This document shows, in pieces, positions 55,706 through 64,000 of a stretch of DNA of 64,000 nt. The number at the start of each line of letters is the position of its first letter. Position 1 is the stretch's first letter. The notes beneath the pieces were generated by a model, which saw only the letters and a list, made by a program, of their open reading frames with translations, did not search any database and had not been told where the DNA came from. A program made the translations under genes and the position numbers. The stretch comes from a bacterium (GTDB taxonomy: Bacteria > Bacteroidota > Bacteroidia > B-17B0 > Aurantibacillaceae). Where the stretch lies: positions 1 to 64,000 of the forward strand of contig JAQSCW010000026.1 of the NCBI GenBank assembly GCA_029945625.1. Direction: 5' to 3'.

Positions 55706-56932
55706 TTGACATTCGACGATTTTAAATTTGACGCTTCCTTGATGGAAGGTCTTTACAGCATGGGTTACAAACAACCCACCCCCATTCAGGAACAAGCCAT
55801 TCCGGTAATTTTAGACAATAAGGATTTGATTGCCTGTGCCCAAACAGGTACCGGCAAAACCGCGGCCTATCTGCTTCCCATTATTGACCATATTGTGCGT
55901 TCAAAAACGCGACACCTTAATTGTTTAATCATAGCGCCTACGCGTGAACTCGTATTGCAGATCGATCAGCAAATTGACGGTATGGGTTATTTTTGTTCGG
56001 TGGGTTCCATTTCAATTTACGGTGGTAATGATGGCATGACCTGGGAAAAACAAAAACACGCCTTACGCGAAGGAGTTGATATTATTGTGGCCACGCCCGG
56101 CCGTTTGATAGCTCTTCTTCAAAACGGGGACATTAATTTTGAGCATTTGCAACATTTGGTGTTGGATGAGGCAGATCGCATGTTGGACATGGGTTTCTTT
56201 GACGATATCCAAACCATCATTAATTATTTGCCTAAGAAACGGCAAACCGTGATGTTTTCGGCCACCATGCCTCAAAAAATAAGAATGCTGGCAAATGCAA
56301 TTACTACCAATGCCGAACAAATTAATATTGCCATCAGTAAACCTGCGGCAGGAATTGTGCAACAGGCTTATGTGGTATTTGACAATCAAAAAGAAGCCTT
56401 GTTAAAAGGAATTCTTAAGAACGAAGATTTTAATTCTGTGATCATTTTTTCATCCACCAAAGACAATGTGAAATTGCTGGAAAAGAATCTGCGTAAGGTC
56501 TATCCTTCCATGAGGGCTTTTCACTCTGATCTCGAACAGGCCGAGCGTGAAGACATTATGAGGGATTTTAAAAGTAAAAAGCTCCGAATTTTAATTGGTA
56601 CTGATATTTTATCGCGAGGTATTGATGTGGATGGCATTAGTTTGATTGTAAATTACGATGCACCGCCCGATCCCGAAGATTATATTCACCGCATTGGCCG
56701 CACTGCCCGGGCTTCAAAAGCCGGCGTAGCCATTACTTTTATTAACCAGCGCGATCAGGGTAAATTCTCAAAAATTGAAGATCTGATGGGCTATGAAGTG
56801 GATAAAATGCCCATTCCGCCCGAATTGGGCAAAGGCCCCCCTTACGATCCCGAAGCCAATAAGAAATTGGGATTCAAACGTGGTCCGGCTAAAGGAAAAT
56901 CCAATTATAAGGGAAAAAGAAGGTCGGCGTAG
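55706..56932 (+). CDS. DEAD-box ATP-dependent RNA helicase (RhlE type)
   Basis: 408 residues from the TTG at 55706. The Q motif PTPIQEQAIP, motif I AQTGTGKT, motif II DEAD (in VLDEADRMLDMG), motif III SAT and motif VI HRIGRTAR are all intact. The start is placed at TTG because the Q-motif helix (TFDDFKFDASLMEGLYSMGY) needs these residues; the first ATG would cut it, and upstream sequence (back to 55424) overlaps the DUF4421 gene. A basic tail (GFKRGPAKGKSNYKGKRR) binds RNA. Likely ribosome assembly or cold-adaptation helicase. Confidence 0.94.
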   Translation: MTFDDFKFDASLMEGLYSMGYKQPTPIQEQAIPVILDNKDLIACAQTGTGKTAAYLLPIIDHIVRSKTRHLNCLIIAPTRELVLQIDQQIDGMGYFCSVGSISIYGGNDGMTWEKQKHALREGVDIIVATPGRLIALLQNGDINFEHLQHLVLDEADRMLDMGFFDDIQTIINYLPKKRQTVMFSATMPQKIRMLANAITTNAEQINIAISKPAAGIVQQAYVVFDNQKEALLKGILKNEDFNSVIIFSSTKDNVKLLEKNLRKVYPSMRAFHSDLEQAEREDIMRDFKSKKLRILIGTDILSRGIDVDGISLIVNYDAPPDPEDYIHRIGRTARASKAGVAITFINQRDQGKFSKIEDLMGYEVDKMPIPPELGKGPPYDPEANKKLGFKRGPAKGKSNYKGKRRSA

Positions 56933-57066
56933 GCAACCTTTTGCTTTTTACCAGCGTATTACTGGAAGAATAAAATTCACAACTATGAGTTGAGAACTCG
57001 GCCATTGCGCGGACTGAAAGGATATTAATGATGGATTTTTGACTTCTATTCGTATTTGTTATTCTA

Positions 57067-59886
57067 ATGATAAATTTTTTTCTATCAAAGCTGTGTTCTA
57101 AGTTTGTTTTATACAAGGTGCGTTGTTTCCTTGTTTTGACCCCATTTATCCATATTATTTTTCAAACAGCGCACGCAGCTACCATTACGAGCGCAGGAAA
57201 TGGTGCGTGGAATTCAACAACTGTCAACGCCCCGTGGCCGGGTGGTGTTGTGCCCTTGGCCACAGATAACGTTATTATTTCAAACGGAAACACAATCAAT
57301 TTATCTTCCAACCAAACGATTGTTAATGTAACGATGAATGGAACAGGTGTTTTGAATTTGGGTACTAATACACGAACTCTCACAGTAAGTGGAAATTTCA
57401 CCATGAATGGGTCCAGTAATATTCAAGGTAATGCAACTAACCGTGGAATTGCAGTGGCCGGAAACTTTGTTGTTTCATCGGGCGCCAGTGTAATAATACA
57501 GAACATTGTTTTAAGTGTTACCGGGACTTTTCAAAATGATGGAACCATTGTATTAAATACAGCCAACACTGCAGGAAAATTTTTCGGGAATTTTTTAAAT
57601 AACGGAGTTTGGACGAATAGTGGCAATAATGTACCATTTACAGTAGGCGGCGATTTTACAAATAACGGCACTTTCACCCAAGGCACGGGTAGAGTTACGT
57701 TTACCGGCGCTACAAGTAATGTTTTGGGTGGCAGCGCTGCTAGTACAGCATTTGGCGGAGGTATTACCATAAATAAAGGAGTAGCCCAAGCAAACGTTTT
57801 GGATGTCACCTCTGTGATCACAATATTAGCCGGAGGTTTAACAATTACAAATGGCACATTTAAATTATCCAGTGCCTCAACAATTGTGCCTTTTACCGCT
57901 GATCCTAATATGCCCAACACAGGAAGATTATGGAATAACGGAGGGACGATTAATAGCACTGCCAATATTGATTGGACTGTTCTTGGTACAATAAGAGTAG
58001 ATGCAGGTATCACGAATTTTGGTACTTCTATCAATAACAGATTAATACCGGCCGACGCCACTAATATTGGATTAGTTGAAATAAACGGAGGAACCTTAAC
58101 TGTTTCGGGCCGCATATCTACCGGAGTAAATGCATGGGAATACAAAATGACAGGGGGTTGGTGTTTATTATGCACAGTAGGTAGTAACACTGGGGGGAGA
58201 GATATTTTTAATCTTGATAATTCTACCGGTGGAATTTTTAGCATGTCAGGGGGAACGCTTAACATCGTGAACAAAGGTGGGGGGGCAGGAGAAAATTTAG
58301 GGTACCACAATACAAGCATTTTAGGTGCGGGATTTACAGGAGGCGTCTTGCAAATGGGAAACTCAACTACTGCGGGAGCATCGACTATTAGAATTGAGAG
58401 TTTCAGGCCAATTTATAACCTTGTTATCAATGCCCCTACTTCGTTCATTCAAGTGCAGTCTCCCGCCGCACCATCTGCCACCACCGAACTACAGATTACA
58501 AACAGTGTCACCATTGTGGATGGAACCTTTGACATTAGTAATCAAAATATTTTGGTAGGTGGAAATTGGACCAATTTAAGTGCCGTTGCAGATCCTCTTA
58601 CACAGGGTACTAAGTCTGTGACTTTTAATGGTTCGTCGGCACAGACTTTTGCAAATTCAGGGCCGGCAAACGCGGGCATATTTTATAATTTAGTGTTTAA
58701 TAATTCATCAGGTAGTATTCCGCAAATCACTTTAAACAATAATTTATCAGCTACCAATGGCTTAACCTTAACTGCCGGTGGAATTGATATTAATTCTACT
58801 ATTTTATCATTAGGCTTATCGGCTGCAGCACCCGGCACACTCCTGCGCACGGCAGGTTGGCTTTATGGTGGTACTTTTACAAGATGGTTTGCGACTCCCA
58901 TTTTGGCAATTGGCAATGTTGCCGGATTATTTCCTATGGGAACATCAGTTGGAGACTATCGACCACTGTGGGTTGCCAATTCAGTCATTTTAACAACCGG
59001 CGGGCAAGTGAGCGTGGTTCATTCACCTACGTACCCGGCAACTTGGGTAGCTGCTTCTCATAACGATGCCAGTTGGGGAAACACCTTACAAGGTGTGTCA
59101 AATTCATTGTGGACCATTACTACCAGCGGTATAGACTTTAATGGCAGCAGTGCTCAGGTACGTTATGGCGGGGATGGATTTGGAATAAACACACTTACCG
59201 ACCTTAATGCCTCATTGTTGGCCAGTGTTGTTGGCACACACGGCGCAGCGACGAATGCAATCGCAACGTATGAGGTAAACCGCACGGCATTAACTACTGC
59301 ACAAATTGCGAATTCATGGCGAATAGGCTCAAGAAATGTGGTGCAATCGCCTTTGCCTATTTCATTAAGCAGTTTCACTGCAAAGTTGCTTGACAACCAG
59401 GTAAAACTTGACTGGATCACCGAGACAGAAACCAATAACGATTTTTTTACAGTGGAACGCTCGAAGGACTGTATAAATTTTGAGGTGCTAGCAGTGCTTG
59501 AGGGAGCGGGGACCAGTAATTCTCGTAATTATTATTCTGCTAGTGATACCAAGCCATTTTTTGGAATTGATTACTACCGATTAAAACAAACCGACTATGA
59601 CGGAAGTTCAAAATACCACAAAATTGTAGCGGTGAAGTTTGAAAAAATGCTCGAAACACTGCTCGTTTATCCAAACCCGGCCAAAGGATTGGTGTCACTT
59701 CAAATGAGTGATAATGGCAGTGCTGTATCTCTTACAGAAGTATTTAATTCCTTGGGACAAAAAGTATATTCAGTAAAGGGATTTGAATCGGGAATTGACC
59801 TTTCGGGTCAACCTGCAGGCATCTATTATTTGAATGTGCACTTGCCGTATCAGGTGATCACACAGAAACTGGCGCTTGAAAATTAA
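57067..59886 (+). CDS. large secreted T9SS cargo protein with type A sorting domain
   Basis: 939 residues. Signal peptide (about 1-37, ending TAHA). A long region of repeated short beta strands (about 40-560), rich in Asn, Thr, Gly and Ser, looks like a parallel beta-helix built from units such as NFTMNGSSNIQGN and TITNGTFKLSS. A fibronectin-like segment (LSSFTAKLLDNQVKLDWITETETNNDFFTVERS, key LDWxTETExNNxxFxVERS) at about 770-800 follows. The C-terminal T9SS domain has VYPNPAKGLVSLQM at about 858-871 and GQPAGIYYLNVHL near 915. It would be exported by the PorU/PorV machinery, and may be an adhesin. Confidence 0.85.
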   Translation: MINFFLSKLCSKFVLYKVRCFLVLTPFIHIIFQTAHAATITSAGNGAWNSTTVNAPWPGGVVPLATDNVIISNGNTINLSSNQTIVNVTMNGTGVLNLGTNTRTLTVSGNFTMNGSSNIQGNATNRGIAVAGNFVVSSGASVIIQNIVLSVTGTFQNDGTIVLNTANTAGKFFGNFLNNGVWTNSGNNVPFTVGGDFTNNGTFTQGTGRVTFTGATSNVLGGSAASTAFGGGITINKGVAQANVLDVTSVITILAGGLTITNGTFKLSSASTIVPFTADPNMPNTGRLWNNGGTINSTANIDWTVLGTIRVDAGITNFGTSINNRLIPADATNIGLVEINGGTLTVSGRISTGVNAWEYKMTGGWCLLCTVGSNTGGRDIFNLDNSTGGIFSMSGGTLNIVNKGGGAGENLGYHNTSILGAGFTGGVLQMGNSTTAGASTIRIESFRPIYNLVINAPTSFIQVQSPAAPSATTELQITNSVTIVDGTFDISNQNILVGGNWTNLSAVADPLTQGTKSVTFNGSSAQTFANSGPANAGIFYNLVFNNSSGSIPQITLNNNLSATNGLTLTAGGIDINSTILSLGLSAAAPGTLLRTAGWLYGGTFTRWFATPILAIGNVAGLFPMGTSVGDYRPLWVANSVILTTGGQVSVVHSPTYPATWVAASHNDASWGNTLQGVSNSLWTITTSGIDFNGSSAQVRYGGDGFGINTLTDLNASLLASVVGTHGAATNAIATYEVNRTALTTAQIANSWRIGSRNVVQSPLPISLSSFTAKLLDNQVKLDWITETETNNDFFTVERSKDCINFEVLAVLEGAGTSNSRNYYSASDTKPFFGIDYYRLKQTDYDGSSKYHKIVAVKFEKMLETLLVYPNPAKGLVSLQMSDNGSAVSLTEVFNSLGQKVYSVKGFESGIDLSGQPAGIYYLNVHLPYQVITQKLALEN

Positions 59887-59894
59887 TTCCCGGC

Positions 59895-60404
59895 TTAGTC
59901 TTTTTCCTTTTCTTCGTTTTCCTTTTCTTCTTTTGGTTTATCGCTTTCGTGTGTGCGCATGGAACTGAACCAATTCATCAATTCGGTTTTTTGAGAAGCG
60001 CTTAATTTGGCATCAGTATGAATAATCAAATAAGAACTCAGGGGCATTTCATTTTCTTCCAGTTCTTCACCGCATTCTTTCAGCTTATGATCCGCTTTCT
60101 TACTCGAATAATTTCCCCACTCCGAAAAATTGAGATGCTCAGAGCCCTCATTGATATGGTGTTTGATCCACCACGAAAGCGGTGCCACATTTGTGTACCA
60201 AGGGTAGCGGGGCTGATTGCTGTGACAATCGTAACACGTGTTCTTTAAAACGGAGGCCAGTTCGGGAGGCATCTTGGTGAGTGTGGTAAAATCTTTTTCG
60301 GGGTTAAGTTCTTTGGTGCTTTTGTCGATTCTGAAAAATTGGAAAAGAAGGAGCAGAGCCAGAAGTGACACCGTGATGTTTTTAAGTGTGAATCTTTTTT
60401 TCAT
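59895..60404 (-). CDS. haem-binding domain protein (Haem_bd family)
   Basis: 169 residues. N-terminal signal anchor (about 8-24). A single C57-Y-D-C-H61 haem site in NTCYDCHSNQPRYPWY, followed by VAPLSWWIKHHINEG and LNFSEW, is diagnostic of the Bacteroidetes Haem_bd domain (PF14376). The C-terminal tail is charged Glu/Lys-rich. The protein is probably a membrane-tethered periplasmic cytochrome-like electron carrier. It is encoded just downstream of the ABC ATPase on the same strand, with a 23-base gap. Confidence 0.88.
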   Translation of the reverse strand: MKKRFTLKNITVSLLALLLLFQFFRIDKSTKELNPEKDFTTLTKMPPELASVLKNTCYDCHSNQPRYPWYTNVAPLSWWIKHHINEGSEHLNFSEWGNYSSKKADHKLKECGEELEENEMPLSSYLIIHTDAKLSASQKTELMNWFSSMRTHESDKPKEEKENEEKEKD

Positions 60405-60427
60405 GTGCTGATTTTAAATGAGTGAAT

Positions 60428-61408
60428 TTAAATTTCCAAATAAAACGGCAGAACTTTATCGGGCTCCGCCTTTTTTCCCGAATAAATAATAAAGGTACTT
60501 CCGTTTTTCGATTCCGCAAGAATTTCAAAACATTTCCCGTTAAAGCTGCAATGCAAAATATGTAAAAGCAGATCAACAGTTGCACTGCCGGAGCTCAACT
60601 TAATCTTATCGGGTCGCAGAAAAAGTTTTGATTTAAAGTTCAATTTTGAGCGTTTCTCGAGATCCTCTTTTTTTACGTGGTTAAAATCTCCCAGTAACCC
60701 GGCTAATTTTGTTTTTTTTGGCCGGTAATACACCTCCCATTTTTCCCCGGCCTGAAGCATTTTTCCATCGTCGATCACACACAGACTGTCGGCGTATTTC
60801 AGAGCTTCTTCGGCGAGGTGTGTAATGAGAATCACAGCGGTTTTGCCTTTTTTCACTTCCTTTAAAACAAAAGAAAATAATTTTTCGGTAAGTAATTTAT
60901 CGAGATTGCTGAAAGGTTCATCGAGCAGAAGTACCTTGGGCATAACCGCGAGCGCTCTAGCAATGGCTACCCTTTGTTTTTGCCCGCTGGAGAGATTTTT
61001 TGCGCGGGTATCTTTTAAATAATGGAGTTCGAGTAAGTGGAGTAGTCGAGATGATCTTTTATGTTTGGCTTCATCGGTATAACCTATCAGCTTGTCAAAG
61101 ATATTTTCTTCTACGGTGTGATTTTCAAGAACGTAAAAATCCTGACTTACCAACTTCATGTCGTCGTGTCCCGGAATGAGCTGAAATGCAGGTCCCAGCA
61201 CCCTTTCTTCATCGAGGTGAACTTCTCCTGTGCTCAGGTCCTCAAGGCCATAAATACATTTTAATAAGGTGGTTTTTCCGCTTCCACTTTTGCCCACAAT
61301 GGCCATGATCTCGCCTTGTTTTACGCTCAGCGAAATGTTTCTAATACCTTTAAAGTAGTGTTGATTGGGGTAGTTGAAGGATATGTTGTGAACCGTTAGG
61401 ATAACTAT
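60428..61408 (-). CDS. ABC transporter ATPase (FbpC/PotA-like) with non-standard start
   Basis: The ATPase core is complete: Walker A GKSGSGKT, signature LSSGQKQRVAIARAL, Walker B VLLLDEPFSNLD and the H-loop ITHLAEEA. A C-terminal extension resembles a TOBE domain. The first ATG (61306) would begin at the strand before Walker A, losing the conserved N-terminal A-loop strands. Those strands are encoded upstream in the same frame (LTVHNISFNYP...) with no ATG, GTG or TTG. The only possible start is ATA at 61406-61408, overlapping the TAG stop of the preceding gene in the manner of ATGA coupling. Either translation starts at ATA, or the sequence carries an error. No permease gene is nearby. Confidence 0.75.
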   Translation of the reverse strand: MVILTVHNISFNYPNQHYFKGIRNISLSVKQGEIMAIVGKSGSGKTTLLKCIYGLEDLSTGEVHLDEERVLGPAFQLIPGHDDMKLVSQDFYVLENHTVEENIFDKLIGYTDEAKHKRSSRLLHLLELHYLKDTRAKNLSSGQKQRVAIARALAVMPKVLLLDEPFSNLDKLLTEKLFSFVLKEVKKGKTAVILITHLAEEALKYADSLCVIDDGKMLQAGEKWEVYYRPKKTKLAGLLGDFNHVKKEDLEKRSKLNFKSKLFLRPDKIKLSSGSATVDLLLHILHCSFNGKCFEILAESKNGSTFIIYSGKKAEPDKVLPFYLEI

Positions 61409-62247
61409 CTCAGAAGGGTTACAGTACCGTTCTGTTTATATACTTTGCCGTCGAAAGCCCAGGCCTCAAATACAACAAAATACACGCCATCGGGAGAAAG
61501 TTCTCCTGCAACAGTACGTCCGTCCCAAAAACCATTTACCGTGGTAAATTTGCAAACCAAATATCCTGCGCGGTTGTAGATCCAGCAGTTTAGCGCCGTG
61601 AGCCCATGAGTAATAGGTTTAAAAAGATCATTCACCTCGTCGTTATTGGGTGTAAAAATTGTGGGAAGAGTAACCGAAGAAGAATCGGAAATTCGAAATT
61701 TATAATCGAGCGTATCGTTGCAACCTTTACTGCCAATGGCGATTAGCGTTACGGAATAACTACCGCTGCTGCCATAGCGCTTCACGGAATTAAAAGAGGA
61801 ATCACTCGTGTTTTCGGGATTAAAATTCCAGTAATTCTTAATACTATTTGATGAATAGTTAGTGAGGATTAGATCGGTAGGATGACCGGGGTCGGAAAAA
61901 CTGGCATTGAACGAGGCGACGGCGGTACGCGCAATATGAATGGCCTTTTTCGACACCAATGGGCCGCCGGGCGTTATCATCGAAATAGTAAGGGTATAAG
62001 TAAGATCTTTTGTAAAACTGAGAGAAACAATGGCGCTGTTTACATCGCTTAGAAAGGTAGCTCCTGAGCCGGAATAAATACTCCATACATACGAGCTGGG
62101 GTTGGCATTGGTGGAGACCGAGAACGTGAGCACTTTATCGGTACATAAATTGGGAGTCACCGGCACAATTGCCACTGTAGGACTTATCTGAGCCCGGGCG
62201 GTCAGTGAAAGCAAACAAATTATAGTTAAACGGCAGGCGTTCAGCAT
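61405..62247 (-). CDS. secreted protein with PKD-like domain and type B (CHU_C) T9SS sorting domain
   Basis: 280 residues. Signal peptide (about 1-19, ending TARA). One immunoglobulin/PKD-like domain (about 20-105) and a second beta domain (about 106-190). The C terminus is the gliding-motility-associated CHU_C domain: PTIFTPNNDEVNDLFKP at about 195-211, NCWIYNRAG, and FWDGRTVAGELSPDGVYF at about 240-257. Type B cargo is linked to SprF-type partners, such as the PorP/SprF-like protein at 33.4 kb. Its stop overlaps the start region of the ABC ATPase. Confidence 0.9.
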   Translation of the reverse strand: MLNACRLTIICLLSLTARAQISPTVAIVPVTPNLCTDKVLTFSVSTNANPSSYVWSIYSGSGATFLSDVNSAIVSLSFTKDLTYTLTISMITPGGPLVSKKAIHIARTAVASFNASFSDPGHPTDLILTNYSSNSIKNYWNFNPENTSDSSFNSVKRYGSSGSYSVTLIAIGSKGCNDTLDYKFRISDSSSVTLPTIFTPNNDEVNDLFKPITHGLTALNCWIYNRAGYLVCKFTTVNGFWDGRTVAGELSPDGVYFVVFEAWAFDGKVYKQNGTVTLLR

Positions 62248-62257
62248 ATATAAATCG

Positions 62258-63283
62258 TTATAAATTTACTAAAAAATCCAGTGTATTCACATTATCTGCA
62301 AAATCAGTAATAACAGGCTGTTGTGAATAACCTAAAGGGATAAATCCTCGTCCCATCACGCACTGGATATGATCTTTATTTTCATGGAGATAGGATTGCA
62401 CCTCTTTTTGAGATTCATAATACTGGTAAAAGAGCACGCCCACAGGCGATTGCAGGTCTTTGTTTTCGCGGATCATGAGGAAATTATTATCCAAAAAGGG
62501 GATGGATTCGAGCAGGTAGATGGCGCGATGGTAGTCGTAATTATTACCGTATTTTTTATTATTCACCACAAAACCAAAATCTACAATAGATTCAAAAAAT
62601 GTATTAAAAACATAGCCTTTAGGGACCAACAACTTGCTCACATTGCGGCAACCGAGTCCAAAGTATTGAAAAATATCGGTGCCGAGGTTTTTTAATTCTT
62701 CCCTGCTTTCATTGCCGCTGAGAACAGCCACGGAGGAGCGACTTTTGCGGATGATATTGGGGTATTTTCCAAAATAATAGTGCAGGTGGCTAGCGGTATT
62801 GTCACTGCCGGTTGCTATAACGGCATCAAACTTCCCTAATTTTCCATCGGCGAAGAAGATCTGCTTTTCAAATTCGGGCGTGTAGTGGGTAAGAAGTTTA
62901 AGAAAAAATGGCAGTAAAATGGTATCATCGCCCGAGAGTTTGATAAGTGCGTTATTACCTGTAAGTAATACACAGAGTACATCGTGGAAGCAGACAAGGG
63001 GAATATTTCCGGCACAAATAATGGCAATCGTTTTTGGTTCTTTTTTGGGAACACTTGTGCAAAATTTTTCAAGTTCGGCTGGATCTAGAAAATGTCGCAG
63101 GTTTTTGATGGCATCGTTCACGAATTCAGGAATGAACCAATTGTTATGAATATGCGCTAATTCAACCACTTTATCCAGTCCTTGATGCAAGCCAAGCTCA
63201 GAGGGCACGGGGGTTTGCGAAAAATGGCGATCGATAAAACTTCCCATCAAGGAAAGCGATTCAATTCTTTGTTTTAAAGTCAT
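62258..63283 (-). CDS. acyl-CoA reductase (LuxC-like)
   Basis: 341 residues. NAD(P)H-dependent reductase fold of the LuxC/aldehyde dehydrogenase superfamily. AIICAGNIPLVCFHD at about 87-101 is the cofactor-binding loop, and GLGCRNVSKLLVP (209-221) holds the likely catalytic C212. It reduces an acyl thioester to an aldehyde; the acyl donor is unknown. It is divergent from the ferredoxin gene at 63372, and this pair is, to my knowledge, conserved in Bacteroidota, with serC and serA often beyond the ferredoxin. The next gene downstream is 10 bases away, so they may be co-transcribed. Confidence 0.86.
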   Translation of the reverse strand: MTLKQRIESLSLMGSFIDRHFSQTPVPSELGLHQGLDKVVELAHIHNNWFIPEFVNDAIKNLRHFLDPAELEKFCTSVPKKEPKTIAIICAGNIPLVCFHDVLCVLLTGNNALIKLSGDDTILLPFFLKLLTHYTPEFEKQIFFADGKLGKFDAVIATGSDNTASHLHYYFGKYPNIIRKSRSSVAVLSGNESREELKNLGTDIFQYFGLGCRNVSKLLVPKGYVFNTFFESIVDFGFVVNNKKYGNNYDYHRAIYLLESIPFLDNNFLMIRENKDLQSPVGVLFYQYYESQKEVQSYLHENKDHIQCVMGRGFIPLGYSQQPVITDFADNVNTLDFLVNL

Positions 63284-63295
63284 AAATTTTGGTCG

Positions 63296-63303
63296 TATAT
63301 TTG
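63296..63303 (+). promoter_or_regulatory. -7 box before the ferredoxin gene
   Basis: TATATTTG matches TAnnTTTG. A TTTG at 63268-63271 lies 24 bases upstream, one more than usual. The leader before the ATG at 63372 is 68 bases. Confidence 0.55.
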
Positions 63304-63371
63304 TCTGCTAGAAAAATGGTCTATAATTAAAGGCCCCGATTCAGTAACAAAGCACAAAACTATCAAAAAAA

Positions 63372-63722
63372 ATGGCAATAAAGATCACAGACGAATGTAT
63401 AAATTGCGGCGCTTGCGAGCCCGAATGTCCAAATAATGCAATCTACGAAGGCGGCGCTGAATGGCGTTTTGCCGATGGTACAACCGTGAAGGGGAAATTT
63501 AAAGGACACAACAGTGGGCTTGAAGTAGATGCCGATGATCCGCAAACTCCAAAAAGCATGGATGTGTATTATATTGTGAGTGATAAGTGCACCGAATGTG
63601 TGGGTTTTCATGATGAGCCTCAGTGCGCGGCGGTTTGTCCGGTTGATTGCTGTATAAAGGACGATGATGTGGTGGAAGCCAATGAGCAGTTACTTGGCAA
63701 AAAGGCGGCCTTGCATATTTAA
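63372..63722 (+). CDS. ferredoxin with two 4Fe-4S clusters
   Basis: 116 residues. Cluster I motif C9-x2-C12-x2-C15-x3-C19-P. Cluster II motif C73-x2-C76-x8-C85-x3-C89-P ([18 protein letters not shown]), with the long loop typical of the Bacteroidetes/Chlorobi Allochromatium-type ferredoxins, and extra Cys C93 and C94. A 50-residue charged insertion separates the motifs, which makes it longer than clostridial ferredoxins. Low-potential electron carrier, cytoplasmic. Confidence 0.93.
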   Translation: MAIKITDECINCGACEPECPNNAIYEGGAEWRFADGTTVKGKFKGHNSGLEVDADDPQTPKSMDVYYIVSDKCTECVGFHDEPQCAAVCPVDCCIKDDDVVEANEQLLGKKAALHI

Positions 63723-63765
63723 GAAGCGGGCATTTTCATTTTTTCCCTCTTAAATCTTTAGAAGT

Positions 63766-63970
63766 TGTAACCGCAATTAGACAGTAGGAGCCTTCTTTAA
63801 GGCGATTAACTGTCTTAGTGCGGTTAATCCCGATTTAGTGTTTGTTAGGGTTTCGAATCTTTTAATATCAATTAAACCCTTACAAACACTTACATCGCAA
63901 GCAGATGCTTTTTCAACGCCTGTTTAGGGTTTAATAAGACGATGACGAGCGCCTGATTAGTTCATCGGTC
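63766..63970. repeat. three consecutive imperfect palindromes at the window edge
   Basis: IR1: AACCGC (63769-63774) with GCGGTT (63820-63825), inside it GACAGT (63780-63785) with ACTGTC (63809-63814), and GCCTT with AAGGC (63790-63803), a three-step cruciform of about 57 bases. IR2: the 17-base arms 63837-63853 and 63874-63890 (AGTGTTTG...; AAACCC...) differ by one base. IR3: GACGATGA (63938-63945) with TCATCGGTC (63962-63970). No T run follows any of them, so they are not plain terminators. They may be operators, RNA leader structures, or a repeat array of the next locus, which is cut by the window. Confidence 0.55.
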
Positions 63971-63985
63971 GAAAAATCTTTACAA

Positions 63986-63993
63986 TACCTTTG
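63986..63993 (+). promoter_or_regulatory. possible -7 box of the next gene
   Basis: TACCTTTG matches TAnnTTTG and ends seven bases before the window edge. The expected gene lies beyond the window. No -33 element is visible at the right distance. Confidence 0.35.
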
Positions 63994-64000
63994 CTGACGC

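Noticed and set aside
57531-58319. 262-residue minus-strand ORF inside the T9SS cargo gene
   Set aside because: Pro/Val/Leu-rich shadow of an Asn/Thr/Gly-rich repeat region; the plus-strand gene has signal peptide and sorting domain.
63766-63830. IR1 as an integron attC site
   Set aside because: The AAC/GTT core ends do not carry the required RYYYAAC and GTTRRRY sequence, and there is no integrase or cassette series in view.
1-64000. CRISPR arrays, rRNA or tRNA genes, transposases, prophage genes
   Set aside because: None recognised on either strand by reading; a tRNA or repeat-finding program would be needed to exclude short or divergent cases.

Overview
The window is a chromosomal segment from a member of the phylum Bacteroidota (class Bacteroidia; I cannot place it further). 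The evidence is the type IX secretion/gliding set (PorU, PorV, PorP/SprF-like, GldJ), two cargo proteins with type A and type B T9SS sorting domains, a complete Bat (aerotolerance) operon, a short RpoD of the Bacteroidetes kind, a TonB receptor with an N-terminal carboxypeptidase-like domain, and several TAnnTTTG promoter boxes. Shine-Dalgarno sequences are mostly absent. TTG or GTG starts are needed for several genes. No rRNA, tRNA, CRISPR array, transposase or phage gene was seen.

Layout. 1-6.4 kb (minus strand): ubiE, an eroded GxxExxY gene, a heptose-phosphate kinase, a class I aminotransferase, a GNAT acetyltransferase, hflX and a membrane cytochrome c. 6.5-11.9 kb (plus): two secreted amidohydrolase-fold proteins and pdxA. 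12.0-20.4 kb (plus): moxR, DUF58, a BatD-like membrane protein, batA, batB, batC, batD, batE. 20.5-26.3 kb: lipA with an envelope protein (minus), then OsmC, a polysaccharide flippase-like protein and a LamG-LytS/LytTR two-component pair (plus). 26.3-33.3 kb (minus): porU, porV and a peptide-binding lipoprotein. 33.4-38.8 kb (plus): porP/sprF, gldJ, murF and a dicarboxylate symporter. 38.9-43.8 kb (plus): yidC, a small His-containing protein and a TonB receptor. 43.8-48.3 kb (minus): a CAP/OmpA-like protein, a MauE-thioredoxin fusion and rpoD. 48.7-54.0 kb (plus): a 784-residue coiled-coil protein, zapA, rny and a beta-barrel protein. 54.4-63.3 kb: a DUF4421-like protein (minus), a DEAD-box helicase and a 939-residue T9SS cargo (plus), then a haem-binding protein, an ABC ATPase, a type B T9SS cargo and a LuxC-like acyl-CoA reductase (minus). 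63.4 kb: a two-cluster ferredoxin (plus), then a tail of palindromes.

How the genes work together. PorU and PorV form the attachment and sortase machinery that would process the cargo encoded at 57 kb and probably also handle the type B protein at 61 kb. PorP/SprF and GldJ are also envelope components of this apparatus. MurF, YidC, ZapA and the coiled-coil protein serve envelope growth and division. The Bat block is one co-linear unit with start/stop overlaps at several junctions.

Most of the window is ordinary core genome. The parts that standard annotation does not explain are the decay zone around ubiE, the structured leader before the giant coiled-coil gene, a GC-rich element at 54.2 kb, an ABC ATPase with no normal start codon, and three consecutive palindromes at the right edge. 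I see no convincing wholly new multi-gene system.
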